DNA of 64,000 bases from Thermoleophilia bacterium (GCA_020848615.1 JADLHW010000053.1:26356-90355); one strand, 5' to 3'. Positions 17,971 to 26,473 are shown, numbered from the stretch's first letter. Notes: generated from the sequence alone by a model not told the origin. Program-made: numbers and translations.

Positions 17971-18672
17971 ATGGCCGACTCCACCGCCGACCACGTCCTC
18001 ATCATCGAGGACGAGGCGAACATCTCCTCCTTCGCCCGCATGTACCTCGAGGCCGCCGGCTTCCGGGTGTCCGTCGCGGAGCGCGGCGACGACGGGCTGC
18101 GGATGGCGACCGAGGAACGCCCGTCCCTCGTGCTGCTGGACCTCATGCTGCCCGGCATGGACGGCTACGAGGTCACGCGGCGCCTGCGGGCCGAGGGCAA
18201 CCTGCCCATCATCATGCTCACCGCCAGGGACGACGCGGTGGACAAGGTCGTGGGCCTCGAGCTGGGCGCCGACGACTACGTCACCAAGCCGTTCAACCCG
18301 CGTGAGCTGGTGGCCCGCGTCCGCGCGGTGCTGCGGCGCACCGACGAACGGCAGGTCGAGCCCGCCGGTCCCGAGGACACGGTGCTGGAGCTCGGCAGCC
18401 TGCGCATCGAGGTGGGCGGCCGCGAGGTGTTCGCCGACGAGGAGCGCGTCGCCCTCACGCCCAAGGAGTTCGACCTCCTGGTCACCCTCATCGAGAATCG
18501 GGGGATCGTCCTCACCCGCGAGCAGCTGCTGGAGCGGGTGTGGGGCTTCACCTTCCTGGGCGACTCGCGCACGATCGACGTGCACGTGCGCCAGCTGCGC
18601 CGCAAGCTCGGAGACGCGTGCCCGATCCAGACCGTGTGGGGAACCGGCTACAAGGTGGCCGCGAAGCGGTGA
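17971..18672 (+). CDS. OmpR/PhoB-family response regulator
   Basis: The product is 233 aa from ATG 17971. The receiver domain (residues 8-120) has the acidic pair in IIEDE, phospho-acceptor Asp57 (LLDLMLPGMDG), switch Thr in MLTARD and Lys in VTKPFN. The winged-helix DNA-binding domain (about 140-233) has the ALTPKEFDLL start and the recognition region RTIDVHVRQLRRKLGD. An upstream GTG at 17908 overlaps the previous stop and has an AGGGG site, but would add 21 residues unlike a receiver. I therefore prefer the ATG with its TAGCAT box. The kinase at 18669 is the partner. Confidence 0.93.
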   Translation: MADSTADHVLIIEDEANISSFARMYLEAAGFRVSVAERGDDGLRMATEERPSLVLLDLMLPGMDGYEVTRRLRAEGNLPIIMLTARDDAVDKVVGLELGADDYVTKPFNPRELVARVRAVLRRTDERQVEPAGPEDTVLELGSLRIEVGGREVFADEERVALTPKEFDLLVTLIENRGIVLTREQLLERVWGFTFLGDSRTIDVHVRQLRRKLGDACPIQTVWGTGYKVAAKR

Positions 18673-20201
18673 CCTCCGGGGGCACCGCCCCCGGCGCGCC
18701 GCCGTCGCGGCGCCGGCGGCGCCTGCCCCCGTGGCGCACCCTGCGCGGGCGCCTCGCCCTGGGCGCGCTCGCCGGCCTGTTCGCGGCCGCCCTGGTGTTC
18801 GGGGTGGTGTCGTCGAGCCTGGTGCGCACCGAGAGCTCCCGTCAGGGCCGTGAGGACTTCGACCAGCTCACGGTGCGGCTGGCGGCCCTCATCACCGTCC
18901 GGCTCGAGCGCCAGGCCCTGGAGGGCGGCTGCAACGCGTTCCGGCGGGCGGACCTCGAGGCGTACCTGGGCCGTGGGGCCCGGCTGTACGTCCTGGACGG
19001 CTACAACGCGTTCTGCGTCGGCAGCGTCCTGCGGTACGGCGACATCCCCATCGCCCAGCGCCCCCAGCTCGACGAGGGCGAGATCCAGACCAACGGCTTC
19101 GAGCGCCTCGACGAGGCGTTCGCCGCGGCGGGCGCGGACCGCGTGGCGACCGCGGCGATGGTCACGCTCGACAACCGCCCATGGACGTACATCGTCCTCT
19201 CCAAGCCGCGCAGCGCCGTGTCCACGCAGTGGAAGGACGTGGCGCCCAGCCTCATCATGGCGGCCCTCATCGGGTTCGTGCCGGCGCTGCTGCTCACGCT
19301 GCTGCTCACGGCGCGGGTGACCCGGCCCCTGGAGGAGATGGAGGCGGCCGCCGACCGCGTCGCCGGCGGCGACCTGTCGGCCACCGTGCCGCCCGCGGGC
19401 ACCGCGGAGCTCGACCACCTGGGTGCCGCGTTCAACGGCATGGTCACGCGGCTGCGGGAGCGGGAGGACAGCACCCGCGAGTTCCTCATGAAGGTCACCC
19501 ACGACCTGCGCACGCCGCTCACGGCGATCCGCGGCCACGCCGCGGCCCTCGCGGACGGCATCGTCCCGGAGCAGCAGGTGCCGCGGTCCCTCGCCGCGAT
19601 CGAGGGTGAGGCCGGCCGCCTGGAGGCCATGGTCGCCGACCTGCTGGACCTGGCCCGCATCGATGCCCGCCGGTTCCGGATGGACCACGGCCCCGTGGAC
19701 CCGGAGGAGGTGCTGCAGCAGGCCTTCGACGCCCTCGCGCCCGACGCCACGCGCCGCGAGGTCACCTACACGCGCCGCATCGCCCCCCTGCCGGTCATCG
19801 TGACCGACCCCGCGCGCCTGCGGCAGATCGTCGCGAACCTGCTGGACAACGCGCTGCGGTGGGTCCCGGAGGGCGGCCTGGTGGTGATGGAGGCGGAGCC
19901 CGGCATCAACGGCGGCCTGCGCGTGCGCGTGGGCGACAGCGGCCCCGGCGTCACGCCGGCCCTGCGCGAGGAGATCTTCCAGCCGTTCCGTTCGCACGAG
20001 ACCCCGGACGGCCGCACCGGCGTGGGCCTGGGCCTGGCGATCTGCCGGCAGCTCGCCCGTGAGCTGGGCGGTGAGGTGAGCGTGGACGACGCCCCCGAGG
20101 GGGGCGCCCGGTTCGAGCTGCGCCTTCCCGCCGCGCCGCCGGGTCACGCGCCGCCGAACGGCCCGCTCCTGCGGACGCCCGCGACAATGGGAAATTCCTA
20201 A
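18669..20201 (+). CDS. Membrane sensor histidine kinase
   Basis: The 510-aa kinase starts at a GTG that overlaps the regulator stop (GTGA). Transmembrane helices lie near residues 28-50 and 195-220, bracketing a periplasmic or extracellular sensor of about 145 residues. A HAMP domain follows (ARVTRPLEEMEAAADRVAGGDL). The H-box is VTHDLRTPLTAI, and the ATPase part has NLLDNALRW (N box), GDSGPGV (G1) and GVGLGLAI (G2). It should phosphorylate the upstream regulator. The ligand is unknown; the two flanking secreted paralogs are candidates. Confidence 0.95.
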   Translation: MTSGGTAPGAPPSRRRRRLPPWRTLRGRLALGALAGLFAAALVFGVVSSSLVRTESSRQGREDFDQLTVRLAALITVRLERQALEGGCNAFRRADLEAYLGRGARLYVLDGYNAFCVGSVLRYGDIPIAQRPQLDEGEIQTNGFERLDEAFAAAGADRVATAAMVTLDNRPWTYIVLSKPRSAVSTQWKDVAPSLIMAALIGFVPALLLTLLLTARVTRPLEEMEAAADRVAGGDLSATVPPAGTAELDHLGAAFNGMVTRLREREDSTREFLMKVTHDLRTPLTAIRGHAAALADGIVPEQQVPRSLAAIEGEAGRLEAMVADLLDLARIDARRFRMDHGPVDPEEVLQQAFDALAPDATRREVTYTRRIAPLPVIVTDPARLRQIVANLLDNALRWVPEGGLVVMEAEPGINGGLRVRVGDSGPGVTPALREEIFQPFRSHETPDGRTGVGLGLAICRQLARELGGEVSVDDAPEGGARFELRLPAAPPGHAPPNGPLLRTPATMGNS

Positions 20202-20246
20202 CACCGGCACCGCACCGGCATCACCGGTGTTGCCCACAATGCGGTC

Positions 20247-20738
20247 ATGCCCACCCTCGTCCACGTGCTGATCGCCGGTGCCGTCCTCGCGGTCCCCACC
20301 GTCCAGCCGGCCGTCGCCGCCATCGTTCCGCAGGGCATCCTCGGGGCGAGCGGCAGCGGCGTCTTCGTCCTGGACGGCGACGCCGCGGTGCTGGGCGTGG
20401 TGCGCGGCCCCGCGGTGATCCTGCTGCAGGACCGCGCGGGCGACGCCAGCCTCCGCGTGGCGGGTCGCGTCGTGCGTCCCACACGCACCCGCGCGGGCTC
20501 CCCCTTCGTCACGGTGCGGCGCATCAAGCTGGGCAGCGTCCGCCGGCGGTTCCTGGTGTCGGGCTCCAACATGCGCCTGCGCGTGGAGTCCGCCGACATG
20601 ACCGTGAACGCCTCGGGCCGCTTCCGCGTGCGGCTCACCGGCCAGGGCAGCTACACCGTCGACGACGGCTCCCCGCAGGCGTGGGTGGCGGGGGCGGTGG
20701 TGAAGGTCGGGCTCGCCAAGAAGCGCCGCCGCGGCTGA
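20247..20738 (+). CDS. Secreted protein, second paralog flanking the two-component system
   Basis: The 163-aa product has a signal peptide (residues 1-25) and a beta-rich body with the shared FVLDGDAAVLGV...LLQDRAGDASLRV core. It ends with a basic tail, KKRRRG. It resembles the gene at 17285 but lacks its Gly/Asn linker and Pro/Ala tail. It begins 45 nt after the kinase. The gap holds an AACACCGG/CCGGTGTT hairpin, and a CACAAT box lies 6 nt before the ATG, so it may be transcribed alone. The function is unknown. Confidence 0.8.
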   Translation: MPTLVHVLIAGAVLAVPTVQPAVAAIVPQGILGASGSGVFVLDGDAAVLGVVRGPAVILLQDRAGDASLRVAGRVVRPTRTRAGSPFVTVRRIKLGSVRRRFLVSGSNMRLRVESADMTVNASGRFRVRLTGQGSYTVDDGSPQAWVAGAVVKVGLAKKRRRG

Positions 20739-20762
20739 CGGCCGGCGGCCGCGTGGAACGAC

Positions 20763-20790
20763 GCGGGGCCCGGCATCCGCCGGGCCCCGC
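20763..20790. terminator. Perfect 12-bp bidirectional hairpin
   Basis: GCGGGGCCCGGC (20763-20774) and its exact reverse complement (20779-20790) flank a 4-nt loop. It lies between the convergent secreted-protein and P-II genes and can serve both. Confidence 0.8.
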
Positions 20791-20807
20791 CGATCGCGCG
20801 GACCCGT

Positions 20808-21173
20808 CTACGCGGTGGCCTCCTCCGGGTGCGGGGCGAGCACGACGTCGCCGCGCTCCCCGGTCCGCACGCGCACGGCCTCCTCGACGGGGATGATGAA
20901 GATCTTCCCGTCCCCCGGCTCGCCCGTGTGGGCGAGCTCGAGGATCGTGTCGACCGCGCGGTCGAGGTCGGCGTCGTCGACGACCATCTCCAGCTTCAGC
21001 TTGGGACGTAGGAAGATGGTGGTCTTCGAGCCCCGGTAGCTCTCGGTGAACCCCTTCTGCCGGCCCGAGCCCTTGACCTCGCTGATGCTCATGGACGGCA
21101 GGCCCATGGCGGCGAGGCGGTCTCGGATGGCGTCGAAGGCCTCGTGGCGGATGAACGCCTCGATCTTCTTCAC
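20808..21173 (-). CDS. glnB: Nitrogen regulatory protein P-II
   Basis: The product is 121 aa from the GTG at 21173; AAGGGAG lies 9 nt upstream. It is a trimeric signal protein that binds ATP/ADP and 2-oxoglutarate and gates the ammonium channel. The T-loop shows GRQKGFTESYRG with the modifiable Tyr. The B-loop appears as TGEPGDGKIFI and the C-loop as VRTGERG. It begins 14 nt after amtB, the conserved amtB-P-II pairing. By context it could be called glnK. The tail is a few residues longer than the usual 112. Confidence 0.94.
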   Translation of the reverse strand: MKKIEAFIRHEAFDAIRDRLAAMGLPSMSISEVKGSGRQKGFTESYRGSKTTIFLRPKLKLEMVVDDADLDRAVDTILELAHTGEPGDGKIFIIPVEEAVRVRTGERGDVVLAPHPEEATA

Positions 21174-21187
21174 GATGACCAGCTCCC

Positions 21188-22672
21188 TTACGACGCGGTG
21201 GCGGGCGACGTGGCCGGCGATCCCGGCGCGGACACGCTGATGGCGGCGGCCGGCGAGTTCTCGGGCGTGGCGCCCGGCACGTCGATGAACTGCTCCGGGT
21301 ACCCGAACATACCGTGCTCGGAGATGTCGAGACCGGACGTCTCGTGCTCCTCGCTCACGCGCAGGCCCACGGTGTACTTGATGGCCAGGAACACCACGGC
21401 GGTGAGGCCGCCGGTGAAGCCGACCGTCGCGGCGATGCCGTAGAACTGGACCCACAGCTGGCCGAGGCCGCCGCCCACCAGGAGCCCCTCGCGGGAGTCG
21501 AGGCCCACCAGGTTCACGATCACCCCGTCCATGCGCTCGGAGGTGCCGAACAGGCCGATTGCCAGGGTGCCCCAGATGCCGGACACGCCGTGCGCGGCGA
21601 GGGCGCCGAGCGGATCGTCGATCTTCAGCTTCTCGACGGCGACCACGACCAGCGGGATGAGCAGCCCGGCGACGAGGCCCACCACGATGCCCGCCCAGTA
21701 GTCGATGAACGCGCACGGCGCGGTGATGGCGACCAGGCCGCCGATCGCGCCGTTGCCCATCTGCGAGACGTCGAGCGTCTTGAAGAGGGCCAGGGACATC
21801 ACGGTGGCGCCGATGATGCCGGCGGCGGCGGCCAGGTTCGTGTTGACGATCACGTCGACGAAGTCGAGGTTGTTCGCGAGGAGGCTGGAGCCGCCGTTGA
21901 AGCCCATCCAGCCGAACCACAGGATGATCACGCCGGTGATGGCCAGCGGGATGGAGTGACCCGGGATCGGGATCGGCTTGCCGTTGCGGAACTTGCCGAT
22001 GCGCGGACCCAGGATGAGCGCCCCCATGAGTGCACCGAGGGCACCCTGCAGGTGGACGATCGAGGAGCCGGCGTAGTCGAGGAAGCCGTCCTTGAACAGC
22101 CAGCCGCCGCCCCACGTCCAGTGGGCGACCACGGGGTAGATGAACCCGGCGAACGGGATCGCGAACAGGACGTACCCGATGAACTTCGTGCGGTCCAGCA
22201 TCGAGCCGAACACGATCGCGAGCGACACGGCGCAGAACACGACCTGGAAGAACCAGAGGCTGGTGATGCTCGCCGTCGCCGCCGAGTACACGTAGTCGGC
22301 GGACGTCGGGAAGCCCGTGCTGGAGAAGAACCAGCCGGCCGTCCCCCAGAAGTCGTTGCCGTTCCCGTAGGCCAGCGCGAAGCCCGTGGCCCAGAACATG
22401 AGGATGGCGATCGACATGTTGATGAGGATCTTCGCCATCACCGCGCCGGCGTTCTTCATGCGCGAGAGACCGACCTCGAGGAGGGCGAAGCCCGCCTGCA
22501 TGAGGAGCACGAACGCGGCGGCGACCGCGACCCACACCGTGTCCACGGCGGTGATGAGCGTCCCGATGCTCGTGGCGAGCTCGTCGGTGGTGGGCGGCGC
22601 GTCCTGCGCCGCGGCCTGGACGGGCGTCACCATGAGCAGCAGCAGGGCCAGCCTGAGTGCCTTGGATCGCAT
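21188..22672 (-). CDS. amtB: Ammonium transporter (Amt/Mep/Rh)
   Basis: This 494-aa channel imports ammonium across the cytoplasmic membrane. A signal peptide (residues 1-23, ending QAAAQ) precedes about eleven transmembrane helices. Family hallmarks include ALLEVGLSRMKNAG, FAGFIYPVVAHWTWGGGWL, the pore His in GSSIVHLQGALGAL, and the C-terminal HETSGLDISEHGMFGYPEQF. AAGGAG lies 4 nt upstream of the ATG at 22672. It is co-transcribed with the P-II gene. The 172-bp gap to the divergent P460-like gene should carry its promoter, but I cannot pick a clear nitrogen-regulator site. Confidence 0.97.
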   Translation of the reverse strand: MRSKALRLALLLLMVTPVQAAAQDAPPTTDELATSIGTLITAVDTVWVAVAAAFVLLMQAGFALLEVGLSRMKNAGAVMAKILINMSIAILMFWATGFALAYGNGNDFWGTAGWFFSSTGFPTSADYVYSAATASITSLWFFQVVFCAVSLAIVFGSMLDRTKFIGYVLFAIPFAGFIYPVVAHWTWGGGWLFKDGFLDYAGSSIVHLQGALGALMGALILGPRIGKFRNGKPIPIPGHSIPLAITGVIILWFGWMGFNGGSSLLANNLDFVDVIVNTNLAAAAGIIGATVMSLALFKTLDVSQMGNGAIGGLVAITAPCAFIDYWAGIVVGLVAGLLIPLVVVAVEKLKIDDPLGALAAHGVSGIWGTLAIGLFGTSERMDGVIVNLVGLDSREGLLVGGGLGQLWVQFYGIAATVGFTGGLTAVVFLAIKYTVGLRVSEEHETSGLDISEHGMFGYPEQFIDVPGATPENSPAAAISVSAPGSPATSPATAS

Positions 22673-22832
22673 GGCTCTCCTTGACGAGGTGTTTTCCGGA
22701 CCGGCCCGCACGGGGGCCCAAGGTGCCGTGAATGTAGGAACGGGACCCCCTCCGGGGCTTTGGCCCGCGGGAGAAGGTCCCGGCGCCCGTCTTCTCCCTC
22801 GGGCGAAACGGGCGGTCCGGTCCGGCGCGTCG

Positions 22833-22838
22833 TAGGCT
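22833..22838 (+). promoter_or_regulatory. -10 box TAGGCT, leaderless P460-like gene
   Basis: TAGGCT ends 6 nt before the ATG at 22845. The rest of the 172-bp divergent gap holds only GC-rich inverted segments and nothing else I recognise. Confidence 0.5.
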
Positions 22839-22844
22839 TTCCGG

Positions 22845-23378
22845 ATGCGGTCCGGCGTCCGGTGGTCCACCACAATCGCGGGAGCGGTCGTCGCGTCCCT
22901 CCTCGCGGCCGGCTGCGGCGGGGCGGCGGACGACGACGCCACCGTCTCGGCGCCGGCGACGACCGGGGTCGCGCCCACGCCGGGCCTGCCCCCGCAGACC
23001 GCGGGCTTCGCGACGTGGCCGCGGCTGAACTCCCGGCCCATCGCCGAGTCGCCGGACACCCCGCACGGCGACGACAAGGTGGTGCGGCTCAACCGCGACC
23101 TGTCACGGGTGGTGCGCGACGGGCGGCTGGTGACGCCCCTGCCGCCCGGGACGGTGGTGCTGAAGACGGGGAGGCGGGGGTCCGACGCCATCGCCTTCGT
23201 CTCGGTGATGGAGAAGGTCCCGGACTACGACCCGCAGCACGGCGACTGGCGGTTCACCGAGTACGCGCGGACCGCACCGGACGCCGCCTACACGCCCCTC
23301 GCGGAGGCGTCGGCGTGCTGGGACTGCCACGCCTCGGTGGCGAAGGATCGCGACTGGGTCTTCACCGAGCCGGACTGA
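22845..23378 (+). CDS. Cytochrome P460-like c-type haem lipoprotein
   Basis: The 177-aa precursor has a lipobox (LLAAGC, Cys near residue 24), so it should be lipid-anchored outside the membrane. The body carries the P460-family pattern (MEKVPDYDPQHGDWRFTEY). Near the C-terminus a single CWDCH haem-c motif follows ACWDCHA and ends at DWVFTEP. P460 proteins oxidise hydroxylamine or related compounds using a haem cross-linked to Lys, but many homologs have no assigned substrate. It is divergent from amtB, which hints at nitrogen chemistry, but this is only context. Confidence 0.82.
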   Translation: MRSGVRWSTTIAGAVVASLLAAGCGGAADDDATVSAPATTGVAPTPGLPPQTAGFATWPRLNSRPIAESPDTPHGDDKVVRLNRDLSRVVRDGRLVTPLPPGTVVLKTGRRGSDAIAFVSVMEKVPDYDPQHGDWRFTEYARTAPDAAYTPLAEASACWDCHASVAKDRDWVFTEPD

Positions 23379-23385
23379 GCTGAGC

Positions 23386-23415
23386 GCGGCGGGCCCGGGG
23401 CGCTCGGCCCGCCGC
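23386..23415. terminator. Hairpin between convergent genes
   Basis: GCGGCGGGCC (23386-23395) pairs perfectly with GGCCCGCCGC (23406-23415) across a 10-nt loop. It separates the P460-like gene from the convergent AIM24 gene. Confidence 0.7.
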
Positions 23416-23422
23416 TCGACGC

Positions 23423-24100
23423 TCAGGAGCGGCTGCCGACGCCCGTGGCGATCCAGTCCAGGAGCCAGGAGGGGTTGCGGCTCTGGGTCCACACCTCGCC
23501 GGGGCCGGTGAACTCGAACACGAAGCCCTCGCCGCTCTTCAGCGAGTGCATGGTGGAGGCCACCCGCCGGAGGATGCTGCTCACCGTCTCGTCGTAGGCC
23601 ACCATGTGGCCGGAGTCCACGACGATGGTCTCGCCGGGGGCGAGGGCGACGCGGTCGAGCGCCCCGTAGCAGGACAGCAGCACCGTCCCGTTGCCGGAGG
23701 CGCGGATCATGAACCCGCCCTCCCCGCCGAACAGGTTCTTGAAGCCGCCCCACTTGGCGTCGATCTCGACCCCGGCCTCGGAGGCGAGGTACGAGCCGCG
23801 CTGGATGAACAGCGCCCGTTCGGGCAGTACCTCGCGCTCGATGACGTCCCCCGGGAGGTTCGCCGCCACGTCGACCCATCCGCCGCCGTCCGGCGCCGTG
23901 AAGGTCGTCACGAACAGGGACTCGCCGCCCAGGACCCCGCGCTTGAGCGACTTCATGAGGCCGCCCTCCATGCGGGCCTCCACCGCGACCCCGGGCGATG
24001 TCGCCATCATCGCGCCGCTCTCGGCCCGGACGCGTTCGCCGGACGCCAGCCCGCAGCGGGCGACGGCGAACGCGGGGGAATGCCGGATGCTGATCTCCAT
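23423..24100 (-). CDS. AIM24 / TIGR00266 family protein
   Basis: The 225-aa product has the all-beta jelly-roll pattern of the AIM24 family. Markers are MKSLKRGVLGGESLF near residues 50-64, a Gly-rich FGGEGGFM, LSCYGALDR, VVDSGHMVAYD and the final SRNPSWLLDW. Bacterial members are cytoplasmic beta-sandwich proteins of unknown role. A GGGAGG ribosome site lies 5 nt upstream, and a TACGAT -10 box sits about 30 nt further up. It lies just downstream of the diguanylate cyclase on the same strand, 64 bp apart. Confidence 0.92.
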   Translation of the reverse strand: MEISIRHSPAFAVARCGLASGERVRAESGAMMATSPGVAVEARMEGGLMKSLKRGVLGGESLFVTTFTAPDGGGWVDVAANLPGDVIEREVLPERALFIQRGSYLASEAGVEIDAKWGGFKNLFGGEGGFMIRASGNGTVLLSCYGALDRVALAPGETIVVDSGHMVAYDETVSSILRRVASTMHSLKSGEGFVFEFTGPGEVWTQSRNPSWLLDWIATGVGSRS

Positions 24101-24130
24101 GGTGCCTCCCGGTCGTGTGCTGACCCGGGG

Positions 24131-24136
24131 ATCGTA
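24131..24136 (-). promoter_or_regulatory. -10 box TACGAT for the AIM24 gene
   Basis: TACGAT on the minus strand lies 30 nt upstream of the ATG at 24100, leaving a leader of about 24 nt that contains GGGAGG. Confidence 0.4.
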
Positions 24137-24164
24137 GGCCGCGCCGCGGGCGGGCGTCGGCGGC

Positions 24165-26231
24165 TCAGGCGGCGGGGGCGCCGGCGGGATCGCCGTGCAC
24201 GCGCACGGTGTCGCGGCCGCCGCGCTTGGCGGCGTACAGCGCGACGTCGGCCCGTTCGTAGAGCTGCTCCGGCCGCACCCCGGCGTCCACCGCGCAGACC
24301 CCCGCGGAGCACGTGACGGACCCCACCTGGGGGTGCGGTTCCGCCCGCATGCCCTCCAGCAGGCGGGCGACGGCGATCCGGGCGCCGTCGGTGCCGGTGC
24401 CGGGCATGATCCACGCGAACTCCTCCCCGCCCACCCGGAACACCAGGTCGGACCCGCGGGCCGCGGTCCTGATGCGGGCGGCGACGTCGCGCAGCACCTC
24501 GTCGCCCACCGCGTGGCCGTGGGTGTCGTTCACGCGCTTGAAGTGGTCGATGTCGAGCAGCACCAGGCCGGCGGGCGTGCCGCGGTCCGCCGCGGCGGCG
24601 ACCGTCCGCAGGGCGTCCCAGAACACGCCGCGGTTCCCGAGGCCGGTCAGCTCGTCGCGCTCCGCCCGTTCGGTGAGGGCGGCGCGGGCGTCGGCGGCGG
24701 TGCGGGCCATCGACAGGAGCTCCGCGAGCCGTGCGGCGAACGCCGGGTCGTCGTCGCCGCCCGGGACCTCCGCGCGCGCCGCGCGGGCGGCGTCCACGAC
24801 GACGTCGAACCCCCGGCCGGTGGCGGCGGCCGCCGCCACCCGGGCGAGCGCCCGCTCCCGCAGCTCCCGCACGTGCTCGTCGGTGACGTCGGTGACGGTG
24901 CACAGGTGACGCCGTTCGTCTCCCGCCCCGGAGGGCACCGCCTGCACGCGCAGCCGGACGCGCTGGCCGTTGGGGTATGCGACCCACGCCGCGTCGGCGA
25001 AGCGGTTCCCGGTGGCGAGCGCGGACATGAGTCCCCCGGCGAGGCGGGCACGGCCCTCGGGCTCCAGCGCCGGCCGCAGCAGCGTCTCCCCCACGAGCCC
25101 GGCGACGGACACTCCCAGGAGCTCCGCGCACCGCTGGTTCGCGAACTCCACGGTCCCGCCGGCCGTGAGGATGCAGATGCCCACCGGGATCTCCTGGGCG
25201 AGCGCCCGGAACCGGTCCTCCCGCAGCCGGGCCGCGGCCTCCGCGGCGTCCCGCGCCACCGACTGCCGGTACAGCGCCGCCCGCACCTCCCGCTCGCGCC
25301 GGCCCGCCTGGAGCAGCACCAGCACGGTGAGCCCCCCGATCGCCAGCGAGGCCGCCGTCACCGAGGCCGGCAGCACCCAGCGCGCCCTCGGGGGCGGGGT
25401 GACGTGCACGTGCAGGGTCCGCCCGGTGACGCCGGCCGGCACCGGTGTCCCGCCGTTCCCCGGGCCGCGGCGGTGGACCTCGATGGACGCCCGGGCCCCC
25501 TCCGGGAGCGCCGCCTCCACCCGGTCCTCCAGCGCCGCGACCGGCACCGTGAGGCTCACGAGCCCGGCGAGCGCGCCGGCATGCCCCGTCCCGGGGGACG
25601 TCCCGCCGGCGCCGGAGACGGGGACGACCAGCACGATGCCCTCCGGCCGCGACGGCACGGGCAGCGGGACCGGCGGTGACATCGCGAGCCCGCCGCCCGC
25701 GATCGCCCGCCGGGCGGCCTCGGCGCGTGCGGGGTCGGACAGCAGGTCCACGCCGACGCCCCACGCCGCCCCGGGGCGGGCCGCCATGGCGCCCGGCAGG
25801 TACGTGTCCCGGTCGGGCGCGCGAACCCGGGCGCCGGATGCGTCGACGGCGACGACGGGGGCCACGGCCCGTTCGAACGCCGCCCGTCCGGCGCGGCGCA
25901 CCACGGGGTGCCAGACCGCGTCGCCGGCGTCGCCGACCGCGAGGGCCCCGAAGCGCCGGAACCCTCGCGGGTCGACGTCCCGGCTCGCGGTGATGAGGCC
26001 GCGGGCGCCCTGCAGGGCCGTCTCCCGCACCGCGAGCTCCCGCTCCAGGGCGTGCACGGCGGCGGCCGTCGACGTGTCGCGGAGGTCGGCCTCGGCGCGC
26101 GCCTCCAGCACCACGGATGCGCCGCTCGCCGCGAGGACCGCGGCGACGATGCCGGCCACGGCCACGCCGCGCCGGAGGCGCGGGACGTGCGGGGTGTCGT
26201 TGAGGAGGCGCGGCATTCGGCGGGTGCGCAC
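24165..26231 (-). CDS. CHASE-PAS-GGDEF diguanylate cyclase
   Basis: The 688-aa protein starts at the GTG at 26231, where AAGGA lies 5 nt upstream. A transmembrane helix (about 22-44), an extracellular CHASE-like sensor (LQGARGLITASRDVD, about 55-280) and a second helix near 300 lead to a PAS domain (GICILTAGGTVEFANQRCAELLG). The C-terminal GGDEF domain has LTGLGNRGVF, an intact GGEEF active site near residue 600 and an inhibitory RxxD (RGSD) five residues before it. It should make cyclic di-GMP and be product-inhibited. No EAL domain or partner is adjacent. A sigma-28-like promoter lies upstream. Confidence 0.94.
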   Translation of the reverse strand: MRTRRMPRLLNDTPHVPRLRRGVAVAGIVAAVLAASGASVVLEARAEADLRDTSTAAAVHALERELAVRETALQGARGLITASRDVDPRGFRRFGALAVGDAGDAVWHPVVRRAGRAAFERAVAPVVAVDASGARVRAPDRDTYLPGAMAARPGAAWGVGVDLLSDPARAEAARRAIAGGGLAMSPPVPLPVPSRPEGIVLVVPVSGAGGTSPGTGHAGALAGLVSLTVPVAALEDRVEAALPEGARASIEVHRRGPGNGGTPVPAGVTGRTLHVHVTPPPRARWVLPASVTAASLAIGGLTVLVLLQAGRREREVRAALYRQSVARDAAEAAARLREDRFRALAQEIPVGICILTAGGTVEFANQRCAELLGVSVAGLVGETLLRPALEPEGRARLAGGLMSALATGNRFADAAWVAYPNGQRVRLRVQAVPSGAGDERRHLCTVTDVTDEHVRELRERALARVAAAAATGRGFDVVVDAARAARAEVPGGDDDPAFAARLAELLSMARTAADARAALTERAERDELTGLGNRGVFWDALRTVAAAADRGTPAGLVLLDIDHFKRVNDTHGHAVGDEVLRDVAARIRTAARGSDLVFRVGGEEFAWIMPGTGTDGARIAVARLLEGMRAEPHPQVGSVTCSAGVCAVDAGVRPEQLYERADVALYAAKRGGRDTVRVHGDPAGAPAA

Positions 26232-26243
26232 GGGGGTCCTTCG

Positions 26244-26270
26244 GCATCGGCGGCGCCCCGCCGGTCTTGA
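26244..26270 (-). promoter_or_regulatory. Sigma-28 (FliA/SigD)-like promoter upstream of the diguanylate cyclase
   Basis: The minus strand reads TCAAG (26266-26270), 14 nt, then GCCGATGC (26244-26251), close to the FliA consensus TAAAG-N14-GCCGATAA. The weakness is that a start point 6-7 nt downstream would fall in the AAGGA ribosome site (26237-26241). Confidence 0.35.
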
Positions 26271-26402
26271 GGGCCGGTGGACCCGCGGCCCGGCCGAACA
26301 TCCGGGCCGGATCTTTCGCCCGAGGGCCAAGGAGCCGGACGCCGCACGCCGGGCACACTCGCCCTGCGAACGCGGTGGAGTGCACTGCCCACCCGGTCAG
26401 CC

Positions 26403-26418
26403 GCCGTTCGCGAACGGC
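26403..26418. repeat. 16-bp perfect palindrome
   Basis: GCCGTTCGCGAACGGC is a perfect palindrome in the 242-bp gap between the diguanylate cyclase start and the amidotransferase end. It could be an operator or part of a terminator; no gene lies in this gap. Confidence 0.5.
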
Positions 26419-26430
26419 ACGGGAACGCGT

Positions 26431-26462
26431 GCGGGTCGGGGGCCGTCCCCTCCCCGGCCCGC
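26431..26462 (-). terminator. Hairpin after the amidotransferase gene
   Basis: On the minus strand an 11-bp stem with one mismatch (26452-26462 with 26431-26441) and a 10-nt loop lies 12-43 nt after the stop codon. Confidence 0.5.
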
Positions 26463-26473
26463 CGCCGACCGCG

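Noticed and set aside
20199..20234. AACACCGG/CCGGTGTT hairpin after the first histidine kinase as a terminator
   Set aside because: The 8-bp stem has a long loop and lies where the promoter of the next gene should be. It could equally be an operator, so I did not list it as a terminator.
20808..23066. A 752-aa minus frame spanning P-II and the amtB region
   Set aside because: Only its last 121 codons (P-II) carry family motifs. The rest is out of frame with amtB and is low-complexity Arg/Gly sequence.
22796..26326. 13-nt string CCCTCGGGCGAAA shared upstream of the P460-like gene (22796-22808) and the diguanylate cyclase (26314-26326, minus)
   Set aside because: Identical 13-mers are expected by chance many times in 64 kb of GC-rich sequence, and the two flanks do not align further.
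26232..26473. Possible cyclic di-GMP riboswitch before the diguanylate cyclase
   Set aside because: None of the conserved class I or II riboswitch strings (such as the CACGCACAGGGC-type start) can be found in the gap.
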